64,000 nt of DNA, taken from NCBI GenBank assembly GCA_021464245.1, contig JADCRB010000046.1:6032760-6096759 (forward strand), in the 5' to 3' direction. Source of the stretch: Carallia brachiata. Taxonomy: Eukaryota; Streptophyta; Magnoliopsida; Malpighiales; Rhizophoraceae. The notes beneath the pieces were generated by a model that did not search any database, was not told the DNA's origin, and worked only from the letters and a program-made list of their open reading frames with translations. The translations under genes were made by a program, and so were the position numbers. Shown here in pieces: positions 26,830-38,950 of this stretch (positions are counted from its first letter, which is position 1; each line of letters opens with the position of its first letter).

Positions 26830-27010
26830 CTGAAAGAGAGTCGAGTGGCTCACTGATAACTTGGGTGTCTGAACCGGAGCTCAGCCGATGGGCTAAGCGG
26901 GGGATTCTACGCGAACCGACCACAACCGTGGAGGCAGAAGAAGGAGTTGCGGCGGCGCTGTCGTCCCGAATTGAAAATGAGTTGATCCAGAAGAGCAGTC
27001 GCTTTCATAT
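26830..27010 (-). other. Likely 5' UTR exon of the 98-aa membrane protein gene
   Basis: On the minus strand this GC-richer block ends in 'CTCTCTTTCAG' before GTAACC, a strong donor, and the coding exon has an acceptor 'CATTTAG' at 26010-26011 just upstream of its ATG. Joining them gives a leader interrupted by a ~0.8-kb intron. An ATG at 27008 opens a 33-codon upstream frame that stops at TAG before the donor; whether it lies in the transcript is unknown. The 5' end is estimated. Confidence 0.55.
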
Positions 27011-27918
27011 TTTTTAAAAAATTTGTGAATCCTAAATTTGTTTAGAAAAAGGAAAAATTTTAAACCCAGGCAAATTTCTTGTCCAGACAAACTTCAAAAC
27101 TCTATACTACGTGTAATGTACATCAATTTTTTAACAAAAATTAAAAATATTTGTAAAAAAACTTTTTTTTTAACGTGTAACATGTGAGATAAATACATTA
27201 AATTATAAAGTAACACTTATATAATTTGAAGTTTTATTTTATACTTTTTTTCATAATTTTTTAATATAATTACATTAAAAATTAAGTAGTTGTATTTTCA
27301 TAATGGTTTCCGAAGAATTTAATTTTTAAGGACACCATCTGGGCACGGTCCGCCCCATTAGAAAAGTGGTCATGTAAATCTTTTAATAAGATTCTATAAT
27401 AAATAAAAGTAAGGTAGTAGTAAGATGAAAAAAAACATGCAAGAATTAAATTTTAAATTTCCAGATTATTTTAGAATAAATAAGAAATTACTCATTAACA
27501 TGTTGGATTTATACAATATGGTTTAAAATTTCATATAGTCGCTACTAATAAAAGAACCTAAATTTTCTTATAAGAAATAATGTGGTTGTTAAGAAACAAT
27601 TTAATCAAAAATTGTTATGTATGTTTTATTTTTGGGTTCAGAAAATTGGGAAATAATAGTAATGTCTAATAGGATTGTTAGGAGGAATTGCGTTAATTAC
27701 ACTGCACAATACATGAGTCTGTTACATTGATTTATGGAGGAGCAAATTTCATAATATCTACCTAAAATTGTGCGTGATTGAAGATTAATTTAACTCGACC
27801 AAACATATTTATGAGAAATCGAATTCATGTCGTACATCATACCAATGAAACTTTGAATGGTACTAAAGCATTGCAGCGGTGGTTAATTATATTATAGTTT
27901 GCACAAGAGATTACCTAA
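27011..27918. other. Intergenic, upstream of the 98-aa gene
   Basis: Upstream side of the minus-strand gene. AT-rich with A/T runs; no gene, RNA or clear repeat recognised. Confidence 0.4.
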
Positions 27919-28324
27919 GAGATAAGTATATTTTTAATCTTATATATTTGCTTGTTTTTTACGCAATTCTATAATGTTTGGGTCATTTTATTTAAGTCCT
28001 ATATGTTAGAAATTCATTTTAATCGAATGTAAATTTGGACGAAATTTTAGTTGACTATTAAATAGATATTTAACCGTATTAAAATATTATAAAAACATAA
28101 AAATACATAATTTTAACGTATTAAAATAAATAAATAATAAAAATATATTATTTTGAATAAATATACGTTAATATAATTATAAAAAAATAAAATTTCAATA
28201 AATTTGAAAACAACAAATAAAAAAATTAAAGAAAATCCAAAATTCATAAAAAAATTATTGATTTTTTAAAAATATTTTCAAAATGATTAAAAATTGAAAA
28301 AAATGTAAAAAAATTAATTTATCT

Positions 28325-28690
28325 TTCCTCATTTCTCTCTCCTCCCTATTTGCTTTCTCTCTCATCGCCTCTCTCTCTTCCCTCGTCCCTCTCTCTCCTC
28401 CCTCCTCTATTTCTCTCTCCTCGCCTCTCTCTCCTCTATCTCTCTCTTCTCCCTCCTCCCTCTCTTTTCCTTCCTCCCTTTCTCATTCCAATTCTCTGTT
28501 CATATAATCCAACAATTTTTTTCTTTTTACAAAAATGTGAAAGAAAGGTAGGAAGAGGAAGATGACAAGGAAAGAGAAAGGGATGAAGGAAAAGAGAGGG
28601 AGAGGAGGGAGGAGAGAGAGAGACGAAGGGGAGAGAGGCGAGGAGAGAGAAAGAGATGAGGGAGGAGAGAGACAGGAATGGAGAAGAGAG
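28325..28690. repeat. Polypyrimidine/polypurine inverted repeat inside the transposon
   Basis: 28330-28490 is almost pure C/T ('ctctctcctcc' units). 28548-28690 is almost pure A/G and complementary to it, and a third purine block sits at 29344-29440. The pair can form a hairpin of about 140 bases with a ~55-base loop. An apparent leucine/serine-rich frame across it is low complexity, not a gene. Confidence 0.85.
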
Positions 28691-28799
28691 AATGAATTTT
28701 TTTAATTTTCTTTTATTTTTTAATTTTTTTAATTGTTAATAATTTTAAAAACATTTTTAAAAATTAATATTTTTTTATAAGTCAAATTTTATATTTTTC

Positions 28800-29345
28800 T
28801 TTTCTCTTTTATCTTTTTTTTGTTTTTAAATTTATTGAAATTTTATTTTTTTTATTTTTTACAATTGTATTTATGTATATTTAATTAAAATGCCATATTT
28901 TTATTTTTTATTCACTTTAATAAGTTAAAATGACATATTTTTATTTTTTTTATAATATTTTAATGTAGTTAAAGCAGTATTTAATAGTCAATCATGTTTC
29001 ATCTAAATTTCTTTAATTTTTTTATTTTTTGTTTTTAAGTTTATTGAAATTTTAATTTTTTTTACAATTGTATATATATATATTTAGTCAAAATGACATA
29101 TTTTTATTTTTTTATTCATTTTAATACATTAAAATGACTTATTATATTTTTTTATAATATTTTAACGTGGTTAAAACAATATTTAACAGTCAATTAAGTG
29201 TTCATCCAAAATTCTTTAATTTTTTCTTTTTCATTTTTAAATTTATTGAAATTTTATTGTTTTTTGTTTTTTTATAATTGTATTTATGTATATCTATTCA
29301 AAATGATGTATTTTTATTTTTTATTCACTTTAATACATTAAAAGA
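28800..29345. repeat. Repeated internal modules of the transposon
   Basis: A ~200-base module recurs: 'ttaa(a/g)tttattgaaatttta', then 'caattgtatttatgtatatt', then 'aaaatgacatatttttattt', then 'tataatattttaa.gt.gttaaa'. Copies begin near 28830, 29035 and 29235, and the right arm (29545-29660) carries another. The element therefore seems to have grown by internal duplication of its own arm sequence. Confidence 0.6.
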
Positions 29346-29795
29346 GAGGGAGGAGGGAGAAGAGAGAGATGGAGGAGAGAGTCGAGGAGAGAGAAAGAGA
29401 TAACGGAGGAGAGAGAAAGGAGGAAAGAGGAAAGAGAAATTAATTTTTTAAAATTTTTTTCAATTTTGAATAATTTTATAAACATTTTAAAAAAATCAAT
29501 AATTTTTTTATCAATTTTGGGTTTTCTTTGATTTTTTCTTTTTTGTTTTTAAATTTATTGAAATTTTATTTTTTTATAATTATATTTACATATATTTATT
29601 CAAAATAACCTATTTTTATTTTTTATAATATTTTAATGTGGTCAAATCTCTATTTAACGGTCAACCAAAGTTTTGTCTAAATTTGGACTCGATTGAAATG
29701 GATTTCTAACATATAGGATTAAATAAAATGACTTAAACGTTATGGAGTTACGTAAAAAATAGACAAACATATAAGATTAAAAATATGCTTATCCC

Positions 29796-30659
29796 GATTA
29801 TCAACTAGATTACGATCTAAGTTAGAAGTTTAACAACATTTTTGAGAATGTATGACACGTTAGATCAAGTTTTCAATCTTCAAATGTGCATCAATCCCTC
29901 TTAGTTGTAACAAAAAACAATATAATAAAAAATGCACATTCACGACCTTAAACATGAAAATACCAAGTCAACCACACAGGCATGCATCCAATATAGCATG
30001 GATATAGTTCAATGTGTCTATTAAAAAAAATAAAAATAAGAAAAATTTGGATAGGTTGGATAGGCTTATCGAACACGACAACAATGTAAGGAGTCTCGTT
30101 ACTTAGACTAAACCAAAAAAAAAAAAACGAACACAAAATAAATATATAATAATTGATAGATTGTTTTGTACATAAATCAAATAAAAAGAATGTGCTTGTT
30201 TGAAGAGGAGATGAGCTAGGTCCAAATGGCTCCCCCAATTACTCTTGGGCCCAATAATTACTAAATCCAACAACGGCCGAAATCGTGCCGGATGTTTTTG
30301 TGCCTCAAATTTATTTTCTTCGTAGTGTCTTTTCCATTCTCTTGTTATATTTAAAATTTTCTTATTTTTTCCACAAAAAAAAATTAATAAATAAAATTTT
30401 CTTATTGTTAACAAAGTTTTTGAATTATTAACACTAATTAATGTATTTTTATTAAATAGTCATATTTTAAGCTTGTCCTAATCTTAATTTTTTAAAATTA
30501 GTGCGTTAATGTGTTGCTCTTTTTTTTTAGCCCAATTATATCTGTATCATCTTATCCGAACTTTCTAGATGCGACCGAAGTTTGATATTGCGTGCCATTG
30601 CTGATACCAATCGAGAGCTCATATACTGGTGTATACTCATGGATATATCATATGGTGAT
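29796..30659. other. Intergenic, no gene seen
   Basis: AT-rich DNA between the long-TIR element and the LINE remnant. Short minus-strand open frames around 29.95-30.4 kb overlap one another, lack family features and are rejected. Confidence 0.4.
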
Positions 30660-31110
30660 TCCTCCAGCAATGTTTTATAGCAGTGAGTGTTGGACTGTGC
30701 AACAGTAATATGCACAACAAAATAAGCGTCACAAAAATGCAAATTCTTAGATGGATGTGTGAGCACTATGAAAGAATTGGATTAGGAATGAGGATATTAA
30801 TAACAAAATAAGTATAACACTTATAAAAGACAAATAAAGCGAGTAGCATATGTGTTGGTCCAGACATGTCCAATGTAAATCAACAAGTGTTTCTTTTAAA
30901 AGAGGTGATACAACTCAAGTACATAAAATAGAGAGAGAGAAAAATAGACTTAAGATAACTTAAGATTCACTAGTTTAAAAGGATATATACTAATTAAGTC
31001 CTACAATTGACTTCATATACAACAGAACAAAATAATATAATAGATTCATGTAGCCACCCCAATTAATCTAGGATTGAGGCTTGTTATTATTGCTGTTATC
31101 TTTTTCTTTT
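30660..31110 (+). mobile_element. Decayed LINE (L1-like) 3' end
   Basis: In broken frames the sequence spells the C-terminal end of a plant LINE reverse transcriptase: 'AMFYSSECW', 'MQILRWMC', 'IRNEDI', then 'RHVQ'. It closes with the familiar 3' signature 'ttcatgtagccaccccaatt', 'ggattgaggctt' and a (TTATTATTG)-like tail near 31075-31105. Many stops; not functional. The 5' end is truncated, as usual for LINEs. Confidence 0.85.
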
Positions 31111-32164
31111 TTTTTTTTTATAAAAAAGATAGGTTAAAACATGGTTAGTTATAACACCCAAAAAAAGCATCCCTATAAGAAAAACAAAAAAACAGTATTT
31201 TAATGATGAACTAGCAACTACTATGTCGAGATTTGAGTTTAGATTGAGCACCAGTTGTATCATCATTTTATTTTTGTTAGTTTATGGAAAATGAAATTGA
31301 ACTTTCAACTGCATTTTCAGCCAATAAAATTAGTAATTATTTGAGTTAATATTCAAAGTCTATATTTCTTATTTTTTAAAAGAATATAAATAAATTTTCA
31401 ATCTATTTAATAATATTTAATAATTTATTTATTTTTTATTTTAAAAAATAATTTAATGGTTCATATTACAGTTTTTTCATACATGTCTTAATAAAATTGT
31501 GCTTTGTAAGATTTTTCAAAAATATTTGAAAAAAATATATGACTACGTAGTAACGCAATGAAAGATGTGCAGAGAGTGTACAGTCCATCTAACAACTCAT
31601 ACGCAATATATTTCACATTTTTATTTGTTAATTGACTTTAACTGAAACTTGAATTTAAAATTTTGAATCTTATTGACCACTTTAGTATTAATAGATGTAT
31701 AGTTTATTGTGACTTTTTTTTATTTTTTTAATTCTATAAAGAGTACTACATAAATGACTCTTAAAGACACACAAATAAGCAAACAGTTTATTCAATAATA
31801 TAAGTACACAGTTTATCTAATAATATTTAAGATTTTATATAATTTTTTTAAATTTAATTATTTAATAATTTATATCATTATATATTTATATATGTCCAAA
31901 CATGGATAAGCCGTCCAATGTTTCTCTTTAATAAATCGTTTACAGGATTACGACACGTGAGTGCATGCTTGCTACTCGGGTTCTATTTTTGTTTGGTCTT
32001 AGTAAAAGATGATCTACGATCTCAAAGAAAAGGAAAAATTTAGAATCGAATCTTACATTTTTCAATTAAAAATCTTAATTGACAACTACTTTATCTAACG
32101 TGAGTGAGTCCTCGCATCATCTCTGTTTTATTGTAAAGTGTCCTTATATATTCCCAAACTTGTT
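31111..32164. other. Intergenic, no gene seen
   Basis: Very AT-rich DNA with poly(T) and A-runs. Nothing recognisable. Confidence 0.4.
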
Positions 32165-32320
32165 ATCCTAAAAAATATTTAAGGTGAAATTAAAACTGAA
32201 GTAATTACTGATATTTTTAAAATATAAAAATAATAAATATTTTAAAAATATTAATATTAATTTAAAAAATAACAGTGACCGTTTTAATTAGAATAAATCC
32301 CAAAATAAAGATTATTAAGA
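32165..32320 (-). mobile_element. MITE-like repeat, copy 2
   Basis: Reverse-complement match of 10385-10520 (shared 'taattaaaacggt', 'aaaaatatcag', 'ttaataatcttta'). It lies ~480 bases upstream of the Alba gene's start codon, next to its promoter. Confidence 0.5.
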
Positions 32321-32798
32321 CATCAATTTTTATTTTTTTTTATTTGCGTTTTTCCGTTAATTAGAAAAAAAAAAAGTTCGGAAAAAAAAAAGGAATAGGA
32401 CCGGTTTAGACCGGAGAGGATAAGCAAGAAGGAAGTGCGGTGGAGGTGGTTAGGGCAGTTTTGGAAGCGTGTTCATTTTATTAGGAATAATAACAAGTAT
32501 ATAAGGGACGGCACAATCTGTTGGGCGGTTTAGGGCGTAAAGAAGAAACGAAGCCGTAAAAGAGGGCTCCTTCTATCTGTCTATCTATCTCTCCATTTTA
32601 TCTAACCACCAACAAAGCTTTTAATCTCCAAATCTTTTTTTCTTCAAAGGTTAAAATAAAAAACAATTATGGTTTTTATGATTTGTTTCTTGAATTAGGG
32701 TTTTTTTTTTTTTTTAAAAAAAATCCATTCATGACACTTTTGTTCTTTGGGGGAGATTGGAAATTGATTTTCGTTGTTGTTTTTTTTTGGTGTTTTAG

Positions 32799-35700
32799 AT
32801 GGATCGGTACCAGAGAGTGGAGAAGCCGAAGGCGGAGGCGCCAATAGACGAGAACGAGATTCGTATTACCAGTCAGGGAAGGATGCGCAGCTATATCTCT
32901 TATGCCTTGTCTCTTCTTCAAGTATGTTTCTCTTCCTATCCTATCATCTCTCTTTTACAACGTTGTTGTTTTTGTTTTTGTTGTTGTTTTTGTTTTTTTT
33001 TGCTTTTTGGTCTTTTTTTTATTCTTTCTTTTTTTTAATGGCTTATTCTGAATTTTTAATGTTTGTTTTTTTGTAAGAAATTGTCCACTTTTTATATTAA
33101 ATTTGAGATTAAGGTTGTTTTTGTTGTTGCTGTTGTTGTTGTTGTGATGGTTATAGGGATTGTGGGTTCAAACTGGGATCTGTACGAGGTAGTTGAAATT
33201 GTCTAGAGATATTTTATGTTTTTCATAATTTGAATAGCTTTAGGTTGTTTGGAATTCGCTAATCCTTTAACCGTCCGAAAGTAGACATCATAGTGGTGAA
33301 TTTAATAAGATTTGGCGAACACCTTTTCTGTTAGTGCTGTTTAAGGGCCTATGATGGATCTCTCACCAACGGTAAGGAAAAATTAGCATGTGCCTACAGT
33401 TGCTAGGTGCGTAAACTGCCAGGTCGTGCAAGTCTGCGAGAAATTACGAAGATATAGCGACTTTTTTATCATGTTTTTTTTTTTTTAATGATTTGTCGTT
33501 TTTATGATCTTATCATTTTTCTTGTGTTGATTGCCTTTCCAATTATCTTGTAGGAGAAGGGTTCGAATGAAATTGTGTTCAAGGCTATGGGACGTGCCAT
33601 TAATAAGACTGTGACTATAGTGGAGCTCATTAAGGTTTTCTTTTTTCCTTCTAATTCAGACTTGTAATTGTTCTTTTACAGTCAATTTTATGTGAATTTT
33701 ATACAGGATGATAATACAACCTTTTAACTTGCCCTGCAGAGAAGAATTGTTGGTCTTCATCAGATCACATCAATTGGATCCACAGACATAACTGATACAT
33801 GGGAGCCCCTTGAAGAAGGCCTCCTCCCGTAAGAACTTTTAAACTAAAAATTTTATGGTGTTTATTGTTTTGACGGTGTCCATTACTATGCATGCCCCTG
33901 CCTACCAACAGTCAAAGAAACAACCCCTGGTAATATATTCTCATACTTGCAGCTTGGAAACTACAAGACATGTGTCCATGATTACAATAACCCTTTCCAA
34001 GAAGGAGCTGAATACATCGGCTGTTGGGTGAGTTTCTGCAGTGCTGATGTAAAATTGATTCATTCTGCCCTAAGTAGTTTGTTAATGCAACTTTTTTTGT
34101 TGGAACTTTCAGTCAACCATGTTTCGAATGGTCATATACCTTTGGAAAGGCTGTAAAACACCTTGAATTTTTTTTTTTTTGTAATGTGATTCCTGCAGGT
34201 GTTGCTGGAATTGTTTGATATTTTACAGTTTATGTTGATATTCTATGTTATTGTCAACATAATGACATTCTTTTTGATTTGTATTCTTGTTACTAGCAGC
34301 ATGATGATAATGTTTTTGGATTTGTGCATTTCTACAATGAGTATTTAAGATTTATGTTGTCACTAATGGAATTTTTGTGCCTTCAGGTACCAGCATCCAT
34401 TACCTGCAGAGCAGGTGAGGGCATCAACAGAATTTGATTATGATGCTGGTAATGCACTATGCTAATAAATTTATTTGTTTAAAGATCTCCATGCGTGCAT
34501 TTGTTTATGTTGTTTTCTGGTGCAGAGGGCTCACCAAATGGGCGAGGTAGAGGTCGGACTAGTAGAGGACGGGCAAAGGGTAGAGGTATTTGTGTGAATT
34601 TGGTTTGTTTGGAAAATCTTGTTATATATGCGGAGATTTGTGGTGTTTTGTTATATAAATGATGAGGGTGTGGACTCAGTTCATATCTTTTGGACATGTA
34701 TCTGCCTTTTTCTATTTGTTCTGTTAAAATATTGCTACTAGTGGTATCACAAATGCATCAACTTTTTTAGGGAATGGATTTGTCTCTGCTGAGTATGATG
34801 ATGGAGGATGGGACCGTAACCGAGGAGGTGGCAGGGGAAGGGGCCGAGGAAGAGGACGCAATTTCCGTGGCCGTGGCAGGGGAGGATACAATGGTCACCA
34901 TGCTGATATGCAGCAAGATGGGGGCTACAATTATGACACACCTCCACAAGGCCGTGGTACTTTCCTTTTTCTGTCATGGTGCCCCTATTTGCTATTGATC
35001 ATGAACATTTGCAGGCTTTCATTTTTGTTGGCCCTTGTAGGATGGCTTCTAGTATTTCTAGCGTCTATCCTTATCCTATTTGCACATTGTTGGTGACATC
35101 TGAACTTCATAGTGATTAGTTTCTCACTATTGGGGTGTATGCCGTTTTGTTTGGGTCAGTTTTGCTTATAAATTAAGACTAACTTGCCAACGGTGGTTTG
35201 ACCAATTTTGAAACTGGAACCAAGTAGAGAGTAAAAACCAGCTGAACTGACATAGTTGAATGCCGTTTGAGGTGGTCAGTTGACTCAGTTCGTTGGTTTA
35301 GAGTGATTTCATCCATACCACATTGAGCATACAAATACAAAGGCAAAAGAATTAAGATAATAATTATACAAAAGTAAGAAAATATAAAGTGCAAATTTAG
35401 AATAATTTTTGTGTAATGAGGAATTGCAATTGTTATAGCTAAATCGGTAGGGATAATATTATCAAAGATAATATCATCAAATACTAGTCATTTTGTGCCT
35501 AAGGCAACACAGTATATGAATATTATTGGTAGTTCAGTTTGGTTTGATTGAGGATTTAAATTCGCAAATCTGCAACCAAACCACAAGTTGTGTTTTTGCA
35601 CACACCTTTGCATCCAATTCATAACTTGCGATTTTGCGCACACCTTTGCATCCAATTCATTTTCGAACAATTTGGCGGTCTCATTTTGGATTGAGTTGAA

Positions 35701-36116
35701 TTAGTTGGGTTAGGCGGTTTGAGTGGCTTGATGAACAGAACAGTTTGAAGTTTTCTTTGTCAACATGTATGTCCTTGATAAAGCAGCATGTCATGAAAGG
35801 TGAGCGGTGACTATGAAAGCGTGGTGTTAAAATAGCTGCAATTCGGTTTGAAAAAAAAAGACATGCCACCTTGGTGTAGTTATTTAAGTTGCAAGAGGCT
35901 TTTTTTTTTCCCCTTTTTCTTGCTGTGGGATTGTGTTATGCCAACTTGGTGACAATATGAGAGCAATATGTTGTCTTTGATTTTGTGGATGCACCCTATT
36001 GCCTTAACTGCATGTTGCTTATATCATTGTATGTTGTAGGTCGTGGCCGTGGAAGGGGAAACCGTGGAAGGGTTCGTGGGTTTAGATCTAATGGGCTGAT
36101 CCAGGCAGCTGCATGA
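32799..36116 (+). CDS. ALBA: Alba-domain nucleic-acid-binding protein with RGG tail, 250 aa
   Basis: Eight exons in one frame: 32799-32921, 33554-33634, 33740-33828, 33953-34027, 34387-34448, 34526-34585, 34771-34956, 36040-36116. The N-terminal Alba fold (about residues 18-115) shows 'NEIRITSQGRMRSYISYAL', 'EIVFKAMGRAINKTVTIVEL' and 'RRIVGLHQITSIGST'. The C-terminal half (about 140-245) is rich in RGG/GRGRG repeats and ends 'RSNGLIQAAA'. This matches the long RGG-bearing plant Alba proteins, which bind RNA/DNA in stress granules and R-loop contexts. The start is chosen because it gives the family N-terminus and sits directly after a 'ttttag', so an intron in the 5' UTR probably ends right at the ATG. 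The last intron is ~1.1 kb. No lesions. Confidence 0.95.
35585..35660. repeat. 38-base tandem duplication in the last Alba intron
   Basis: Two units of 38 bases (35585-35622, 35623-35660) share 'cacacctttgcatccaattc' exactly and differ at a few bases in the first part. Intronic, no coding effect. Confidence 0.85.
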
Positions 36117-37788
36117 GACGCGCATCTTGCTTTCCTTTGAATGCAAGTCCAGATGATGGCATTTGTTCTCCAGTATCATGTTTTTCATCTTTTATATCCC
36201 TTTTTCACATTTTGCGTTTTTTCCGCAAGGCTCCAACTTCTAGTGTTGACTCTAGGACGACATATTTATGTGTAACCTTCATAGACTAATCTCTGTAGTT
36301 TGAGACTGGCGTTTTGAGCAGCCCCCTTTTCTGTTGTAGTCTAGGCAGGGTGCCTGAACAGTTGAACTCTTTGTTTGCAGTGCATTCTTTTATTTTTCTA
36401 TTTGTTTTTTTGGGCAGATTTTTGGCGCAAACTATCTTCTTTTTTTTTTTTTTTTTTTTTTCTTTTAGAGTGGTGTTTTGTGCTTACCTCTAAATATTTG
36501 TTTCTTTTTTCTGTGGCCGACTATGATTGTTTAGTGTTTTGTTCCCGTTTTTATTGGACAATCGTTTAGTTGCTTTGGCTACTGTGGTCTCTTTGTTTTT
36601 CTGATTTTGACACTGGAACGCCTAACAAGAGAATTTAGAACATTTTGGGAGAAAATGAATTGTTCTGGGAACTTCCATAGCTCATACAACCCCCTGTATA
36701 TAATTTTTTGTTTTCTCTTAAAGTCAGCGTTATGTCCAATAGTAAAGTATGCTTTCTCAAATTCCATTTTTTTATTGTTTCTCGGTGTGAGTTTTTTTTT
36801 TTAATAATTTTATTAACTCACTCTAACTAAGATTCAAATTGGAAATCTCTAATCTTAATTTTAAGTTTTGCTAAGCTTTTTTAGTAGAGATCTAAGCAAA
36901 GCTCCATGTTTTTAATTAATAACAAGGATGAGGGGCATTAACAACTGAAAATTAAGTTTTAATCTCATTTTACTATTTGTAAGTTTTTTTTTTATTTGTC
37001 CCACTAAAATTTTCATTCCATTTGTTTATTTTTATTTCAACATCTTTCACTTAAAATTTCTCACTTTGTCACCGCATATCTGTCTTTTGGGACCATGCTT
37101 ACGAAAATCTTCTTTTATGGAATTTGCATATGCTTCTAATGTTTGCTTCAACCAACCACTCAGGTTGCTCCAGCACCAAAATTTACGGAAGAGGCTGTTG
37201 TCTAATCACAACATTTCCATCTCCCTCTCTAGGCCAAATGTCCTCCCAAAAACGAAAATAGAAAAAATCTCTAGCTTCAAACATTTGCTGGAACTAAATT
37301 TTGTTTTGTGTAACGTACAACAAGTCGGTAGTAATTCAGGTGTGAAAGGAAGGATACAGGAATACTGGATCCAAACTAATGTACTACTACTTAGTGAAAA
37401 AGGAACCAATGTGCTACTACTTAGTGAAAAAGGAACCTAAAAATGTTAAAATAGGCCTGTATCATGAGCAAGAAGAGCCGTTCTAATCACTTCCTGACGG
37501 ATTAAAAGTATCTAAGCATATGGTCAATTCTTTTTTTAATGACTTCGTACGAGGAAAACCTTTATGAGATCAACCTCCTCAATTGGTTTATGGCATGAAT
37601 GAAGACTATACGATCATTGACCCGGCCAAAAAGTTTGTTGGCACATGCAAGATATTGTTTGATAAATACATAATTTTTTTAGACTCAAAGTATATTTATT
37701 TGTATAATTTATATTCAATAATTTTCTTTTTTTTTTCAAATAGTGCATACTCATGTTTAAGATCATTACTAATAATGACCCTTTTAGT
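36117..37788. other. Alba 3' UTR then intergenic DNA
   Basis: About 36117-36600 is T-rich and fits 3' UTR. An open frame at 37066-37440 gives no recognised protein and its end is only a duplicated 30-base unit, so I do not call it a gene. Confidence 0.4.
37378..37437. repeat. 30-base tandem duplication
   Basis: Units 37378-37407 and 37408-37437 differ at one base ('aatgtactac' / 'aatgtgctac'). Confidence 0.95.
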
Positions 37789-38950
37789 GTAGGATTGGCA
37801 ATGGCGAGAGTCAGGACTGAAAATGACTCTCCTGTTTCTCGTACTTATTTATTACTCTTATTCCCGTCCTCGTCCCTGTTCTTGGTGGGTATAATATTTT
37901 AATCTTCGTCTCCATCCCCGTTGAGGAAGGGGGATTCTCGTTCTCGCCCTATACCCGTTCAAATGAAAATTAAAAAAATCATATATTTCCATTGTTTAAA
38001 GTACTTGAAACTCGTGGTTAATGAGAAACTAGATATATATGTTATAAATATTCTTTGACTTAAAAATATAATGAATAAGTGATCTAAATATTAAAGTTCA
38101 AATGCACAAGTTTTATATTAAGAATTAACAATATAAATTAAGGCCCCACAACTTGATGCACAACATGCAGAAGAATAATGACACTATTTTTGAAGATATT
38201 ATGTTGCTCAAGTTTATAACAAGTAAGTATTGAAACTATATTACTCAAATTTATATACTGATATAATGACACTATTTTTAAAAATACTAATATAGAAGAA
38301 TAATTTAAGTAAATTACATTCGACGTTTTAATTACTACATAACACTAAAGTTTAAAATTATATTTTATAAAGATATAGATCACACAAAAAATTCAACGAT
38401 AAAAAATTCAATGAATGAAAATTATGGAAATTTTACTCCATAATTTTGAGTTTTTTCTTTTTTATTTTTTGTATATAGTATTAGATTTCTTATAATATTG
38501 AGAGTTTTAACTTCGTTTCTAATTTCTTAAATAATTTATTCTCATGTTTTTAATATGTATATGCTAACACATTTAGAAAGAAATGAATAATAATGTTTTA
38601 GAACAAGACTTTTAATAAAAATATGGTTTTTCAAAACAAATTATTGTAATTCTTGCATTATATTTAACAATTACATTAATAATTTTAAAATAGTTAAAAT
38701 ATAAACCATTGAAGAGTGAAGATAGTAAATATTAACAATAAAAATAAATAAAGAATGAAGAATTAAAAAAAAAAGGGCGGGTATGGGGTGGGTATGGGGA
38801 TGGAGATAGGTAAATCCGTTTCCGTTCCCGTCTCTATCCCCATACCTGCTAAAAAAATGCGGGAAATAGGATTTTCGCTCCGTTCCCGGTCAACTGATTT
38901 TGACCTCATCTCTCCGACGGGTACAAATAAAATTATCATCCATATTTTTC
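37789..38950. mobile_element. hAT-like non-autonomous element
   Basis: Both ends carry subterminal 'cccgtcc/ggggatgg' runs in an AT-rich context: 'cccgtcctcgtccctg' and 'ccatccccgttgagg' at 37865-37925, then 'gggtatggggatggag', 'tccgttcccgtctc' and 'cgacgggtac' at 38776-38925. Such repeated motifs near both ends and the start 'taggattggcaatgg' are typical of plant hAT relatives. No transposase frame. Exact ends and target duplication are not fixed. Confidence 0.45.

Larger units (their letters stand above)
27919..29795. mobile_element. Long-TIR DNA transposon (non-autonomous), ~1.9 kb
   Basis: Left end reads 'gagataagtatatttttaat', and the complement of the right end reads 'gggataagcatatttttaat'. 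The two arms stay alignable for ~450 bases: 27919-28490 against 29795-29344, including 'cattttatttaa(g)tcctatatgttagaaat' in blocks. The arms end in a pyrimidine-rich stretch on the left and the matching purine-rich stretch on the right. No transposase frame. Long terminal inverted repeats and a possible 9-10-base direct flank ('gattacctaa' / 'gattatcaa', imperfect) suggest a Mutator-like or foldback element. The inside holds repeated submodules (see the internal entry). Confidence 0.75.

Noticed and set aside
28350..28565. Leucine/serine/proline-rich frame
   Set aside because: Translation of a C/T-only tract in a transposon arm.
34747..34998. Antisense and shifted frames over the Alba RGG exon
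   Set aside because: Shadows of a GC-rich repetitive coding exon; the sense frame joins the Alba protein.
37066..37440. 124-codon frame
   Set aside because: No recognised domain, C-terminus made only by a 30-base duplication, no supporting neighbours.
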